Positions 17,401-24,117 of a stretch of DNA of 40,499 nucleotides are shown here, piece after piece. The notes under the pieces were generated by a model that saw only the letters and a program-made list of their open reading frames with translations, did no database searches and had not been told where the DNA came from. Source of the DNA: Bryobacterales bacterium (GTDB taxonomy: Bacteria > Acidobacteriota > Terriglobia > Bryobacterales > Bryobacteraceae); assembly GCA_003136575.1 (NCBI GenBank), contig PLEX01000187.1, forward strand, positions 15,860 to 56,358. The letters run 5' to 3'. Numbering within the stretch: the stretch's first letter is position 1; every line of letters begins with the position of its first letter. Both the position numbers and the translations under genes were made by a program.

Positions 17401-17765
17401 TCTTCCTCGTCATCGTCTCCGTCCCCGAAAAGGTCTTCGTCATCCTCGGTGCCGATTTCCACTACCTTGCGAATCCGCCCGATCGCCGACAGGTATCCCT
17501 TCCGCTCCGCCGCGAGCACAACGGCCCACAAATGCTTGCACGGCCCATCGGACTCGAAATAGGGGCAGGAACAATAGAGGCTCAGTTCGCCTTCGTCCCA
17601 TATCAGCTTGACGTCGTAGCTTTCGGAGCCGACGACCAGCGCATCCGCCTCCTGCGCCGAACCGCGCAGCCTCCGCACCGAACCCTGCTGATAATAGCCC
17701 GTGCCGCGGTGCCTGACCGTCAACGTGAACAGCTCCGACAGCTTCGAGGAAAGGTTGGAAAACAT
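14406..17765 (-). CDS. SNF2-family DNA helicase with SWIM zinc finger
   Basis: A 1,119-residue Swi2/Snf2 ATPase. The N-terminal SWIM finger is visible as YCSCPYFESDGPCKHLWA (CxC...CxH). An acidic stretch (EDDEDLFGDGDDDEEDDE) and a long middle region typical of bacterial SNF2 proteins follow. The helicase core is in the last ~450 residues: DDMGVGKTAQVLALL (motif I), VLTTYGTLRRD, DEAQAVKNA (motif II), ALSGTPVENHL (motif III), VFSQFTSLLK, SLKAGGLGLNLTAA and DRAHRIGQKK (motifs V-VI). Likely a DNA translocase that remodels protein-DNA complexes. I use ATG 17765, where the SWIM-type N-terminus begins; the frame is open further upstream but a TAGAAT box lies between. Confidence 0.92.
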   Translation of the reverse strand: MFSNLSSKLSELFTLTVRHRGTGYYQQGSVRRLRGSAQEADALVVGSESYDVKLIWDEGELSLYCSCPYFESDGPCKHLWAVVLAAERKGYLSAIGRIRKVVEIGTEDDEDLFGDGDDDEEDDEFPEPERTSRRPVAVTQIRPQPVQRVPDWKTRIEGMVRKKTGQTRIEWPEKRQLLYLVELTGSAAAGNLVFAVCARDRKVNGEFGRVTTTNLQRGQIPALPLAEDREILSLVAGGSQYYGYGGYEDWDYGQIPGSSVIRQPLAGTLIPMAVRTGRCYLRPSPASEDLTPLSWDDSGTWRFELDLRKGRAPEPAGRGKAQPGGRELWTLAGVLRRDGETVEISAPSLVTHGLVFMNGHVAPLAFDASFDWLLQLRKSGLIQVPAEELDDFLSTLLGTHGVPRLHMPEGMLFEEVTITPRPCLRIRGNDRLHGNTRLSAELSFDYDGRQIAALLKSRGYYDTAGRRFVCRDTSAEQDASNLLHDAGVRFRPGTWHQPDPGWELVPTKLPSVVRKLVGAGWHLDADGKVFRKPGEFHIGVSSGVDWFELEGGVEYGETSAKLPDLLEALRRGENMVKLDDGTYGMLPEEWLRRIGMLAGMGTPTHGHIRFRHSQAGLLDALLATQPEATFDKGFERIRDELSQFRRVEAAAQPKGFTGQLRDYQREGLGWMEFLRRFSFGGCLADDMGVGKTAQVLALLENRREIGAEAGAGKPSLVVVPRSLIFNWKQEAERFTPRLRVLDYTGLTRKATDFSAADLVLTTYGTLRRDAALLKDVEFDYVVLDEAQAVKNAGTESAKAVRLLRCEHRLALSGTPVENHLGELWSLFEFLNPGMLGAANVFKLTSGAGRAVDEETSKVLSNALRPFILRRTKEQVARELPAKTEQTVYCELEPLQRKLYDELRQHYRDSLLSRIATQGLAKSKIMVLEALLRLRQAACHPGLIDVKRSGEPSAKLEALHEQLREVLSAGHKALVFSQFTSLLKIVRARLDSDGVVYEYLDGKTRDRQAHVERFQNDDDCKLFLVSLKAGGLGLNLTAAEYVFLLDPWWNPAVEAQAVDRAHRIGQKKAVFAYRLIARDTVEEKVLELQKTKRDLASAIIGEDNALIRNLRREDLELLLS

Positions 17766-17852
17766 CGTGCGAGGGCAAAAATGAAGTTGTCTCATTCTAC
17801 AAAGAGGCCGTGCACACTGCCATATCCCATTCGGAGTGAGGCGGCAGAGCAG

Positions 17853-17881
17853 TTGGGAAATCGACAGCTTCGCGGTATTCT
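17853..17881 (+). promoter_or_regulatory. Promoter of the M24 peptidase gene
   Basis: TTGGGA (17853-17858), 17 bases, TATTCT (17876-17881), then eight bases to the ATG at 17890. Leaderless or almost so. Confidence 0.5.
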
Positions 17882-17889
17882 CGAATCGG

Positions 17890-19056
17890 ATGGATCTGAA
17901 ACGCATACAGGAATCGCTGAGGCGAGAGAATCTGGACGGCTGGCTTTTTTTCGATCATCACGTGCGTGACGCTCTCGCGTACCGCGTCCTCGGAGTAACG
18001 CCTGCGGGGCATGTCTCCAGACGCTGGTATTACTACATTCCGGCCGACGGCGAACCGCGCGGTTTGGTGCATCGAATCGAGTCGAAAATGCTGGACGCGG
18101 TGCCGGGAGAGAAGATCCTCTACTCCAGTTGGCGCGAGCAGTGGAACGGTCTGGCGAAGTTGCTCCTCGGAGCTAAACGCGTCGCGATGCAATACTCGCC
18201 TCGGTGTGCCGTTCCTTACGTTGCCATGGTGGACGCGGGAACCGTCGAACTGATCCGGGAGTTCGGCGTCATAGTGGAAACTTCAGCGGAACTGATTCAG
18301 GAATTCGAAGCCTCTTTGACGGAGGAGCAGTTTCAATCGCATCTGGACGCCGGCCGAATCGTGGATGGCGTCTGCGCTGGCGCCTTCCGTTTCATAGCGG
18401 AAGGACTCTCGTCCGGAGTCGACGAAAACACGGTCAGGGACTGGGTACGTTCGGAGTTTAACCGCAACGGGCTGTATACCGATAGCGGACCCATCGTGGC
18501 GGTGAACGCTCATGCGGGCGATCCGCACTACGATCCGGCTCCGGCGACGAACGCGCCGATCAAACCGGGCGACTTCGTTCTGCTCGACATGTGGGCGAAG
18601 CTCGACAAGCCCGGCGCCGTGTATTACGACATTACCTGGACCGGATACTGCGGCGACCCTCCCGAGCGCGTCAGGCGGGTGTTTGAGATTGTCCGCGACG
18701 CGCGCGACAAGGCGGTGGAGGCGGTAGTGAGCGCGGTCGCAGCCGGGCGGGAGATTCGAGGCTTCGAGGTGGATGACGCCGCGCGCGAACACATTCGCGC
18801 AGCGGGCTACGGGGATCGATTCGTGCATCGGACAGGGCACTCGATCGGGGAAGAAGTGCACGGTTCGGGCGCGAACATGGACAACCTCGAAACGCACGAC
18901 GAACGCCGGATTGTGCCCGGCGCGCTGTTTTCCGTTGAGCCGGGTATTTACCTCGAGGATTTCGGAGTGCGGTCCGAGGTCAATGTTTACGTCGGGACAG
19001 GGAAGGCGGGAACCACCGGCGAGGTGCAGCGCGAGTTAGTGCGGATCGTTGCCTGA
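17890..19056 (+). CDS. M24 family metallopeptidase (Xaa-Pro peptidase-like)
   Basis: A 388-residue pita-bread-fold enzyme. The N-terminal creatinase-like domain covers residues 1-150. The catalytic domain carries the dimetal ligands in order: LLDMWAKLDKPG (Asp), VYYDITWTGYCG (Asp), HRTGHSIGEEVHG (His), FSVEPGIYLEDFG (Glu) and VRSEVNVYVG (Glu). This set is that of proline dipeptidases and aminopeptidase P-like enzymes. I start at ATG 17890 (DLKRIQESLRRENLDGWLFF), which follows a -10 box by eight bases. The 3' end overlaps the convergent glycosylase gene by 21 bases. Confidence 0.9.
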   Translation: MDLKRIQESLRRENLDGWLFFDHHVRDALAYRVLGVTPAGHVSRRWYYYIPADGEPRGLVHRIESKMLDAVPGEKILYSSWREQWNGLAKLLLGAKRVAMQYSPRCAVPYVAMVDAGTVELIREFGVIVETSAELIQEFEASLTEEQFQSHLDAGRIVDGVCAGAFRFIAEGLSSGVDENTVRDWVRSEFNRNGLYTDSGPIVAVNAHAGDPHYDPAPATNAPIKPGDFVLLDMWAKLDKPGAVYYDITWTGYCGDPPERVRRVFEIVRDARDKAVEAVVSAVAAGREIRGFEVDDAAREHIRAAGYGDRFVHRTGHSIGEEVHGSGANMDNLETHDERRIVPGALFSVEPGIYLEDFGVRSEVNVYVGTGKAGTTGEVQRELVRIVA

Positions 19057-19737
19057 CAGATCGTCGCCCGAAACGATCCGCGCGGCGCGCCGGAAGACTT
19101 CATCCAGCATTTCCTGCGTCAACCGTCCCGTCGAGGTATTTTGCCGACTCGGGTGGTACGAGCAGAGCAGGGCCGGTTTCAGGTTATGCACCTTTCCGTG
19201 GCCGAACTGGTAATTCGAGACCCGTTCGATCGCGCCGCGTGCTTTCAGAACTGAAAGACACGCGTCAAACGCAATCCTGCCGAGCGCCACTATCGCCTGC
19301 GCTTTGCCGAAGATTTCAAATTCGCGCTCAAGCCATGTGCGGCAGTTTCGAAGTTCGGCGGGTGTGGGTTTGTTGTCGGGCGGGGCGCAATGGGCCGCCG
19401 CCGTGATCCAGGCATCATGCAAAACCAGCCCATCGTCGCGGGACCGGCTTTCGGGTTGCGAGGCGAAACCGGCCCGGTACAGGGACCGGTAGAGGAAATC
19501 ACCGGAACTGTCACCGGTGAACATTCTCCCGGTTCGGTTGGCGCCATGAGCGCCGGGAGCGAGGCCCACGATGAGGAGGCGCGCCGCCGGATCGCCGAAG
19601 GATGGCACCGGTTTGCCCCAGTATTCCCAGTCGCGATACGCGCGGCGCTTCGCAATGGCGACTTCCCGGCAGTATTCGATTAACCTGGGGCATTTTTCGC
19701 ATTTGACTATCGCACGACTGAGGGAAACGGGGTTCAT
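19036..19737 (-). CDS. Uracil-DNA glycosylase, family 5 (UDGb type)
   Basis: A 233-residue DNA repair enzyme. The family 5 signature GLAPGAHGANRTGRMFTGD is present near residue 60, in contrast to the GEAPG pattern of family 4. Cysteines for the 4Fe-4S cluster are seen in KCEKCPRLIEYC near the N-terminus and in NCRTWLEREF; the C-terminal DNA-binding loop reads LCSYHPSRQNTSTGRL. It removes uracil, and in family 5 also hypoxanthine or related bases, from DNA. The start at 19737 places the cluster cysteines at the expected distance; the frame is open upstream. The region just upstream recurs 1,045 bases away, on the far side of the RES toxin-antitoxin module. Confidence 0.9.
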   Translation of the reverse strand: MNPVSLSRAIVKCEKCPRLIEYCREVAIAKRRAYRDWEYWGKPVPSFGDPAARLLIVGLAPGAHGANRTGRMFTGDSSGDFLYRSLYRAGFASQPESRSRDDGLVLHDAWITAAAHCAPPDNKPTPAELRNCRTWLEREFEIFGKAQAIVALGRIAFDACLSVLKARGAIERVSNYQFGHGKVHNLKPALLCSYHPSRQNTSTGRLTQEMLDEVFRRAARIVSGDDLSGNDPH

Positions 19738-19755
19738 AATGGAAGGCCAGGAAGC
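19731..19755 (+). repeat. Direct repeat, copy 1 (flanks the RES toxin-antitoxin module)
   Basis: A 25-base stretch matching 20776-20800 at 23 of 25 positions, same orientation. It begins GGTTCATAATGGAA in both copies and ends GGAAGC. It covers the start codon of the uracil-DNA glycosylase gene. Confidence 0.75.
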
Positions 19756-19816
19756 CGATGACCGGAGCGCGGATCCGCCCCGGGCGGAGTGTCTTTGCGG
19801 TTGGAGGTGTTTAACG

Positions 19817-20263
19817 CTAACGCTGCCCGCGGAGCCGGGGATCGATGCTGACGAGTGCGAAAGTGAAGGATATCCGGGCAAAATCCGGATGTACGGGATT
19901 GAGCAGATAGTTTTGCCCGGCCAAGGACATCGTCGCGGAAGGAACGCGAAGGACGGCATGCCCCGCGGCGTTCAACCATTTTGTGCCCTGCTCTGCCGTG
20001 ATTTCTTCCGGGACGAGGTCCGGCCATCCGGCTGAAACGTCAAGAGTGCCGATTTCGAGATCGTCGGGAATCTCGACTTTGATGGCGATGTGATCCTCCG
20101 GGATTCCTCCATGGTGAACGATTACTTCCATTGCGGCAAGAACAATATCCTCGGAGGCGTAAATGACCGGCGTGCCTTTTTGGTTCCACCGGCCTCCGGT
20201 GAGCCTCGCGCCTTCGCTGTTGATCAGGGGATGCCGGCGATCCTGAAGACGCCAGACAACCAT
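19817..20263 (-). CDS. RES domain toxin (NAD+-consuming, toxin-antitoxin)
   Basis: A 148-residue RES-family toxin. The family signature is clear: VVWRLQDRRHP at the start, GARLTGGRWNQKGTPVIYAS, ILAAMEVIVHHG, and the C-terminal AVLRVPSATM then NYLLNPVHPDF. RES toxins degrade NAD+ and are neutralised by a DUF2384 antitoxin. The ATG at 20263 shares one base with the antitoxin stop (TGATG), so the two are coupled; a TTG one codon earlier is possible. Length and conserved Arg, Glu and Ser positions look complete. Confidence 0.9.
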   Translation of the reverse strand: MVVWRLQDRRHPLINSEGARLTGGRWNQKGTPVIYASEDIVLAAMEVIVHHGGIPEDHIAIKVEIPDDLEIGTLDVSAGWPDLVPEEITAEQGTKWLNAAGHAVLRVPSATMSLAGQNYLLNPVHPDFARISFTFALVSIDPRLRGQR

Positions 20264-20601
20264 CAATAAACGCCGTGCTCAATCTTCAGAAGCGTCTGTT
20301 CAACCTGGACGCAGCCATCCTCAGTTTTGATGAGCGAGTAGGGCGTCTGGTTGCCCAGCGACGGAATCCTGCTTCGCATCCAATGCGCGACATGGCCGAC
20401 GCCGAGGACTTCCGTCGCTCTGCGGACCATTGCAACCTCAGCACGGCAAGAATCGCCGGAGTCGGGTTGCGAGGCATTGCCCGTGGCGGCAATGGACAAT
20501 TGCTCACTGGCAAGCGATTCACCGGCTACGGATTGCCCGGCACCGGCTGCCATTACCCGGCGTCCCCGTGGGATTTTCGCCATTCGGACTTGCTGTTCCA
20601 T
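20263..20601 (-). CDS. RES-associated antitoxin with DUF2384 (MbcA/ParS/Xre toxin-binding) domain
   Basis: A 112-residue antitoxin. Residues ~55-112 match the DUF2384 toxin-binding domain: VRRATEVLGVGHVAHWMRS, IPSLGNQTPYSLIKTEDG, QTLLKIEHGVY. The first ~50 residues are low-complexity (GAGQSVAGESLASEQLSI and similar) and show no recognisable Xre helix-turn-helix, which these antitoxins usually have; this copy may not bind DNA the usual way. ATG 20601 lies exactly six bases after a perfect TATAAT. The toxin follows with a TGATG overlap. Confidence 0.85.
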   Translation of the reverse strand: MEQQVRMAKIPRGRRVMAAGAGQSVAGESLASEQLSIAATGNASQPDSGDSCRAEVAMVRRATEVLGVGHVAHWMRSRIPSLGNQTPYSLIKTEDGCVQVEQTLLKIEHGVY

Positions 20602-20607
20602 GCCACT

Positions 20608-20613
20608 ATTATA
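20608..20613 (-). promoter_or_regulatory. -10 box of the RES toxin-antitoxin operon (leaderless geometry)
   Basis: Consensus TATAAT on the minus strand, six bases before ATG 20601. No strong -35 at 17 bases. Confidence 0.65.
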
Positions 20614-20775
20614 GCGCGCTTGCGGCACGTGTTGAGACTCTCGCCCGGCCCGGCCAAACCCGGCAGGCCCGGACAGGCAGGACAGGCCAATGCCGCGGAT
20701 TGCCGACGGACATCGGGTATCGGAATGGGCAATCGTGGATTTGCATCCGCAGCGCTTAAATGCTCCGCGAAGGTA

Positions 20776-20800
20776 GGTTCATAATGGAAAGCCGGGAAGC
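20776..20800 (+). repeat. Direct repeat, copy 2 (flanks the RES toxin-antitoxin module)
   Basis: Matches 19731-19755 at 23 of 25 bases. Read on the minus strand it gives the same ...CCATTATGAACC as the glycosylase start, but here the frame stops after eight codons, so it looks like a duplicated and abandoned gene start. Confidence 0.75.
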
Positions 20801-20912
20801 TGCCGATCAGAGAATCGTGGTCATGATACGCTCCCGTGGACGCTCTAACCCGATTTTCGCAGGTAAATTATTGGCGGAAAAGGTACTATACCGATTGACC
20901 CGGAGCCAGTAA
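20784..20912 (+). CDS. Possible 42-residue small protein (doubtful)
   Basis: ATG-started frame beginning MESREAADQRIVVMIRSRGR and ending LYRLTRSQ. It starts inside direct repeat copy 2. The equivalent position in copy 1 (19744) also opens a similar start, MEGQEADDR, but that frame then runs antisense through the RES toxin. No Shine-Dalgarno. It is basic and has no known motif. The similarity of the two starts simply follows from the DNA repeat, so coding is not supported beyond an open frame. Confidence 0.15.
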   Translation: MESREAADQRIVVMIRSRGRSNPIFAGKLLAEKVLYRLTRSQ

Positions 20913-20950
20913 AAGTTAGAAAATAAAGAGTCCGGCTGCTCCCCGGTCCG

Positions 20951-22420
20951 ATGGTTTGGCGATTTTATGGATTTTGGCGTTCCGCGCTTGCATATTTTAT
21001 GTCGCTTTCAAATACGCGTTCTATGCTCGCATTTCTTTCCGCGGCCACCCGGCGCGGCGGATTCTTGCTGACCACCCGCGCCACGGCTCGAGTACTGGCC
21101 AGCGCTGCCCTCGGTCTGGCTATCGGTCTTGCCGCAGTCGGAGCAGGCGCTGCGGAGCCGGCCAAATCGACGAAGAAGTCCACGTCCGCAACGTCCGTTA
21201 AGAAAAAGAGGGCGCCCGGCTCGAAGGGAACTGCCGTCCGGTCGGCACCGAAGGCATCTTTGTCACCTGCCACCGCGGTGCCCGCTGCGGCGAAAACCGC
21301 AAAGTCTGGCAGTACAGCGACGGCGAAGGCGGCTTCACTCGTACCGCAAAAATCCGCTGGGAAGGCTGCGGCGAAGCTTGCGCCGGAAGCCGCGACCGCG
21401 TTGGCGAACAAGAGAGCGCGAATTGCGCGAGGCGATGGCTGGGTCCAGACTTGGGATGAGCCAACCTACAAGGATTCCACTTCGGGCGACAACACGGCTG
21501 GCGAGGATGTGGTCGTTCGGGCAGCTGCCGTTGAGGCGCTGGGCGGACTGAATGGATCGGTAGTGGTTGTAGACCCGGAGACCGGCAGAATTCTCACGGT
21601 CGTGAACCAGCAGTTGGCACTGGGCGGCGGTTTTCAGCCATGTTCCACAGTGAAGGTCTCCGTAGCGCTGGCGGGACTTCACGAGAATCTGATCACGCGG
21701 GTCAGCCCGATCCGGTTTAACAGCAAGAGTTCACTCGATCTGACAGACGCTCTGGCGTATTCGAATAACTACTATTTTGCGACTCTCGGAATCAAGCTGG
21801 GTTACGACCGGTACAGCTACTACGCGAGGCTATTCGGTTACGGCGAGAAGGCCGGCCTGAACATTGAAGGCGAGCATCCAGGCTATTTTCCGCCGGCTCC
21901 GCCTAAAGACGGCGGCATGGGGATGCTCACGAGTTTCGGCGAAGAGATTTCGCAGACGCCGCTGGAGCTTGCCGGATTGATGAGTGCGGTTGCCAACGGC
22001 GGAACGCTCTATTGGCTGCAATATCCGCAGTCCGCCGAAGAAATTCGCGATTTCCAACCGCAGATCAAACGCCGTCTGGATATCGGTAATCTGATTCCGA
22101 CCATTAAACCCGGGATGAGGGGCGCTGTGGAATTCGGCACGGCGCGACGCGCCAGCCAGGACGACACGATTCTGGGCAAGACTGGCACGTGCAGCGAAGG
22201 GCGTACCCATCTGGGGTGGTTCGGATCGTTTAACGAGACCGGCGGACACAGACTGGTGGTGGTTGTACTGCTGACGGGCGGCAAACCTTCCATTGGTCCG
22301 ATGGCGTCCGGAGTTGCCGGTGACGTTTACAAACGGCTGGCATCGGAAAACTTCTTCCGGACAACGACGCCATTGACGCCCGCCACGATCCTGCCGACGC
22401 AGATTTGCTGTTCGCGATAG
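20951..22420 (+). CDS. Penicillin-binding transpeptidase domain protein
   Basis: A 489-residue membrane-anchored serine acyl-enzyme. After an N-terminal hydrophobic anchor (ARVLASAALGLAIGLAAVGA) there is a long Ala/Lys-rich, low-complexity linker (residues ~75-165). The transpeptidase domain has all three motifs: STVK in FQPCSTVKVSVAL (SxxK), SNN in LAYSNNYYFATLG (SxN) and KTG in ILGKTGTCSEG. There is no PBP2-type pedestal domain, so it resembles a single-domain D,D-transpeptidase or class D-like protein. The start is uncertain: ATGs at 20951, 20999 and 21023 are in frame, and the two later ones still keep the anchor. It may be a peptidoglycan enzyme; beta-lactamase activity cannot be excluded. 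Confidence 0.83.
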   Translation: MVWRFYGFWRSALAYFMSLSNTRSMLAFLSAATRRGGFLLTTRATARVLASAALGLAIGLAAVGAGAAEPAKSTKKSTSATSVKKKRAPGSKGTAVRSAPKASLSPATAVPAAAKTAKSGSTATAKAASLVPQKSAGKAAAKLAPEAATALANKRARIARGDGWVQTWDEPTYKDSTSGDNTAGEDVVVRAAAVEALGGLNGSVVVVDPETGRILTVVNQQLALGGGFQPCSTVKVSVALAGLHENLITRVSPIRFNSKSSLDLTDALAYSNNYYFATLGIKLGYDRYSYYARLFGYGEKAGLNIEGEHPGYFPPAPPKDGGMGMLTSFGEEISQTPLELAGLMSAVANGGTLYWLQYPQSAEEIRDFQPQIKRRLDIGNLIPTIKPGMRGAVEFGTARRASQDDTILGKTGTCSEGRTHLGWFGSFNETGGHRLVVVVLLTGGKPSIGPMASGVAGDVYKRLASENFFRTTTPLTPATILPTQICCSR

Positions 22421-22446
22421 CCGCGAAGTGCTCCGCCTCAAGCAAC

Positions 22447-22884
22447 TCAATACGTGACGAGCGGATTCCGTACCTTAACCGCAGCCATTCTACTGAACCC
22501 GCGATCCATGGACCACAACTCCGTGACTCCGTGTGAAACACAGATCGCGGCGATCCGCGCATCGTGGATCGCCGGACCCGATAACTTCCCCGCACGAACG
22601 ATTCGCTCCAACCCTGCCAGATGGTCTTTCGATTCGCCGATCAGCCGGGAAGTGGGAGCATTCAGCCATTCGCGCAACTGCTCGAATGCCCGCTCCACAG
22701 GCGTAGGCGGCGAATAAATTCGCTGGTGGGTGACGACCGACAGGAATTCGTGGACGCAAGGCCATGGGATAGCCCAGTAGTCGGCACCTTCGCACAACGA
22801 GCGCATTACCTCCCGAGCCATGCCATGCCATTCCGACTCCGGACGGTGGGCATAGACCAGAATATTCGTATCGAGCGCGATCAC
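22447..22884 (-). CDS. vapC: PIN domain ribonuclease toxin (VapC-like)
   Basis: A 145-residue PIN-domain toxin. The acidic active-site residues are in place: MIALDTNILVYAHRP (first Asp), CVHEFLSVV (Glu), AIHDARIAAIC (Asp) and WSMDRGFSR (last Asp). VapC toxins are RNases that cut tRNA or rRNA. Its ATG overlaps the antitoxin stop by four bases (ATGA), the usual VapBC layout. The reading frame and length look intact. Confidence 0.9.
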   Translation of the reverse strand: MIALDTNILVYAHRPESEWHGMAREVMRSLCEGADYWAIPWPCVHEFLSVVTHQRIYSPPTPVERAFEQLREWLNAPTSRLIGESKDHLAGLERIVRAGKLSGPAIHDARIAAICVSHGVTELWSMDRGFSRMAAVKVRNPLVTY

Positions 22885-23117
22885 GCGCCTCGGCCTTTAT
22901 AAATCATGTCGCGGATCTCTTCCCAAGTCTTTTGGGGCGCGGGTCCCGAACCACCAAACGACAGGTCCCGCATTTTATACCGCGGTCGCGTGGCGGAGGA
23001 ATCGATCACGGACGCAAGCCCCTCCTCGACGATGCTGCGGAGCGTCGTATTCCGCTCGGCCGCCAGTTCTTTAGCCTGCTCCAGCAAGGCGTCGCTGATT
23101 TCGACTGTTGTCTTCAC
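22881..23117 (-). CDS. vapB: Antitoxin of the VapBC pair (ribbon-helix-helix type)
   Basis: A 78-residue antitoxin. Residues 1-40 (KTTVEISDALLEQAKELAAE and TTLRSIVEEGLASVI) form a ribbon-helix-helix DNA-binding domain. The C-terminal tail (MRDLSFGGSG, WEEIRDMIYKG) should wrap the toxin. The start is GTG at 23117, six bases after a TAGTAT box, with no Shine-Dalgarno. A perfect 18-base palindrome directly upstream of the -10 is a likely operator. Confidence 0.88.
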   Translation of the reverse strand: MKTTVEISDALLEQAKELAAERNTTLRSIVEEGLASVIDSSATRPRYKMRDLSFGGSGPAPQKTWEEIRDMIYKGRGA

Positions 23118-23123
23118 GCAGCC

Positions 23124-23129
23124 ATACTA
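23124..23129 (-). promoter_or_regulatory. -10 box of vapBC (leaderless geometry)
   Basis: TAGTAT on the minus strand, six bases before the GTG at 23117. Confidence 0.55.
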
Positions 23130-23147
23130 CCATATTCTGAAATATGG
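23130..23147. promoter_or_regulatory. VapB operator palindrome
   Basis: CCATATT-CTGA-AATATGG, a perfect 7-bp inverted repeat that abuts the -10 box and fills the -35 side spacer. This is where a ribbon-helix-helix antitoxin would repress its own promoter. Confidence 0.7.
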
Positions 23148-23173
23148 GCATACGGGCGTTGGGCACCAAAGGC

Positions 23174-23181
23174 CGAAACCA
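23174..23181 (+). repeat. Target site duplication, left copy
   Basis: CGAAACCA directly next to the left terminal inverted repeat; the same eight bases follow the right end at 25255-25262. One more base (C) matches if the right end of the element is placed one base inward, so 8-9 bp. Confidence 0.85.
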
Positions 23182-23197
23182 GGTACTGGTGCAGTTT
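23182..23197 (+). repeat. Left terminal inverted repeat of the IS1-family element
   Basis: GGTACTGGTGCAGTTT; differs from the right end at one position (C versus G at base 5). Confidence 0.88.
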
Positions 23198-23206
23198 AGA
23201 AAATAT

Positions 23207-24007
23207 TTATTTCTTGAATTTGTCAACGTCAGCGCGCCTGAGCGCCTTCAAATGCCGATCCATTGAGACGGTCGGCGGGTGTAGTCCGATCTCTATCTGG
23301 ACTACGGGGGCCGATATCTCTTTCCCTTGCGTAATAACGCGCTCGCACTCTTGTGTCAGCGCGGCTACGCCATTCTCGTTCAGTCGGTCGGCAAGTTGTT
23401 CCGCTATGAATTCCGATTCACTGCCTAGCCACATTGCATACACGCCATACGCAGCGATCAATGAAGACTTTCGGAAGTCGAGGACTTTCCATCCTGATGT
23501 CAATAGGGCTTGCCTGAGATGGTCTCCCAGCCTCATCGCTTCGCGTTCATCTGACATGAGGATCACTACCTGCGATCCCGCCAGCGGCTTGAGTGGAGCG
23601 GCGAACGCGTTCCAGTCTCCGATGTCGCGATCTGCGAGGAACGCAGCGAGTTCATTGTTCTCCTTTCGGAGCCGCTCAGTTTCGGCATTCAGCGCAGCGA
23701 TTGTTTTCTTATCCTCACTCTCAATCGCAGCGTCGATACGTAGAAGCTCCTTCTCACTACGGTGCGTCTTCCATTCAACGGCAAGTTCACCGGCCACGCC
23801 AATCGTTACCAGCGTGGTCCCGATAAGTTCAGTAAGCACTCCAACCTCGAACTTGTTCAGTAGCGAAACGATGGGGGTATAGAGTTCAATGCCCAAGCCG
23901 ATTACAACGGCCACGATAAATCCAATCAGCCAGTTGCCGAGTGACGTTACGGACGTCTTGATAACGTCGCGGCGACACTCTAGCCGATCAAGTTCTTCTG
24001 ATGTCAT
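23207..24007 (-). CDS. Passenger membrane protein: two TM helices, coiled coil, C-terminal alpha/beta-like domain
   Basis: A 266-residue protein of unknown function carried inside the IS1-family element. N-terminal part: a short charged segment (MTSEELDRLECRRDVIKTSV), a first membrane helix (WLIGFIVAVVIGLGIELY) and a probable second (VLTELIGTTLVTIGVAGELAV). Residues ~80-125 are a charged heptad-like helix (ELLRIDAAIESEDKKTIAAL, ETERLRKENNEL), predicted coiled coil. The C-terminal ~140 residues look globular and alpha/beta (PLAGSQVVILMSDEREAMRL, LLTSGWKVLDFRKS). The plan resembles uncharacterised bacterial membrane proteins whose C-terminal domain follows an FAG-type segment. The stop lies only ten bases from the left terminal repeat. 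Base composition is lower in GC than the neighbours, consistent with transfer. Confidence 0.72.
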   Translation of the reverse strand: MTSEELDRLECRRDVIKTSVTSLGNWLIGFIVAVVIGLGIELYTPIVSLLNKFEVGVLTELIGTTLVTIGVAGELAVEWKTHRSEKELLRIDAAIESEDKKTIAALNAETERLRKENNELAAFLADRDIGDWNAFAAPLKPLAGSQVVILMSDEREAMRLGDHLRQALLTSGWKVLDFRKSSLIAAYGVYAMWLGSESEFIAEQLADRLNENGVAALTQECERVITQGKEISAPVVQIEIGLHPPTVSMDRHLKALRRADVDKFKK

Positions 24008-24105
24008 AGAGAGTTACCACAAAAAACGGTTTTGGGCCGCACTTGTAGGATTTGTATGTCTTGTCCTATACGTCATTGGACTGGTTATCTATTGCGTAGT
24101 CGTGC

Positions 24106-24111
24106 GATAAT
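24106..24111 (+). promoter_or_regulatory. -10 box of the 88-residue passenger gene (leaderless geometry)
   Basis: GATAAT followed by six bases and ATG 24118. Confidence 0.5.
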
Positions 24112-24117
24112 CGTACC

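Larger units (their letters stand above)
20602..20950. other. Intergenic region between the RES module and the transpeptidase gene
   Basis: 349 bases between divergent genes. It holds the TATAAT promoter of the antitoxin, a short GC-rich run of repeated CCCGG/GGACAGG units around 20645-20690, the second copy of the 25-base direct repeat, and a 42-codon reading frame at 20784-20912 of doubtful status. A weak TTGACC-16-TAGAAA pair (20895-20922) could serve the transpeptidase gene. Confidence 0.5.

Noticed and set aside
20645..20690. CRISPR-like or tandem repeats
   Set aside because: Only short, irregular GC-rich units; no regular spacing or spacer structure here or elsewhere in the window.
24024..24110. 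Hydrophobic peptide frame (KKRFWAALVGFV... ending VVVR) in the IS1-family element
   Set aside because: It looks like a one-helix mini-protein or type I toxin, but no acceptable start codon precedes the hydrophobic segment in frame.
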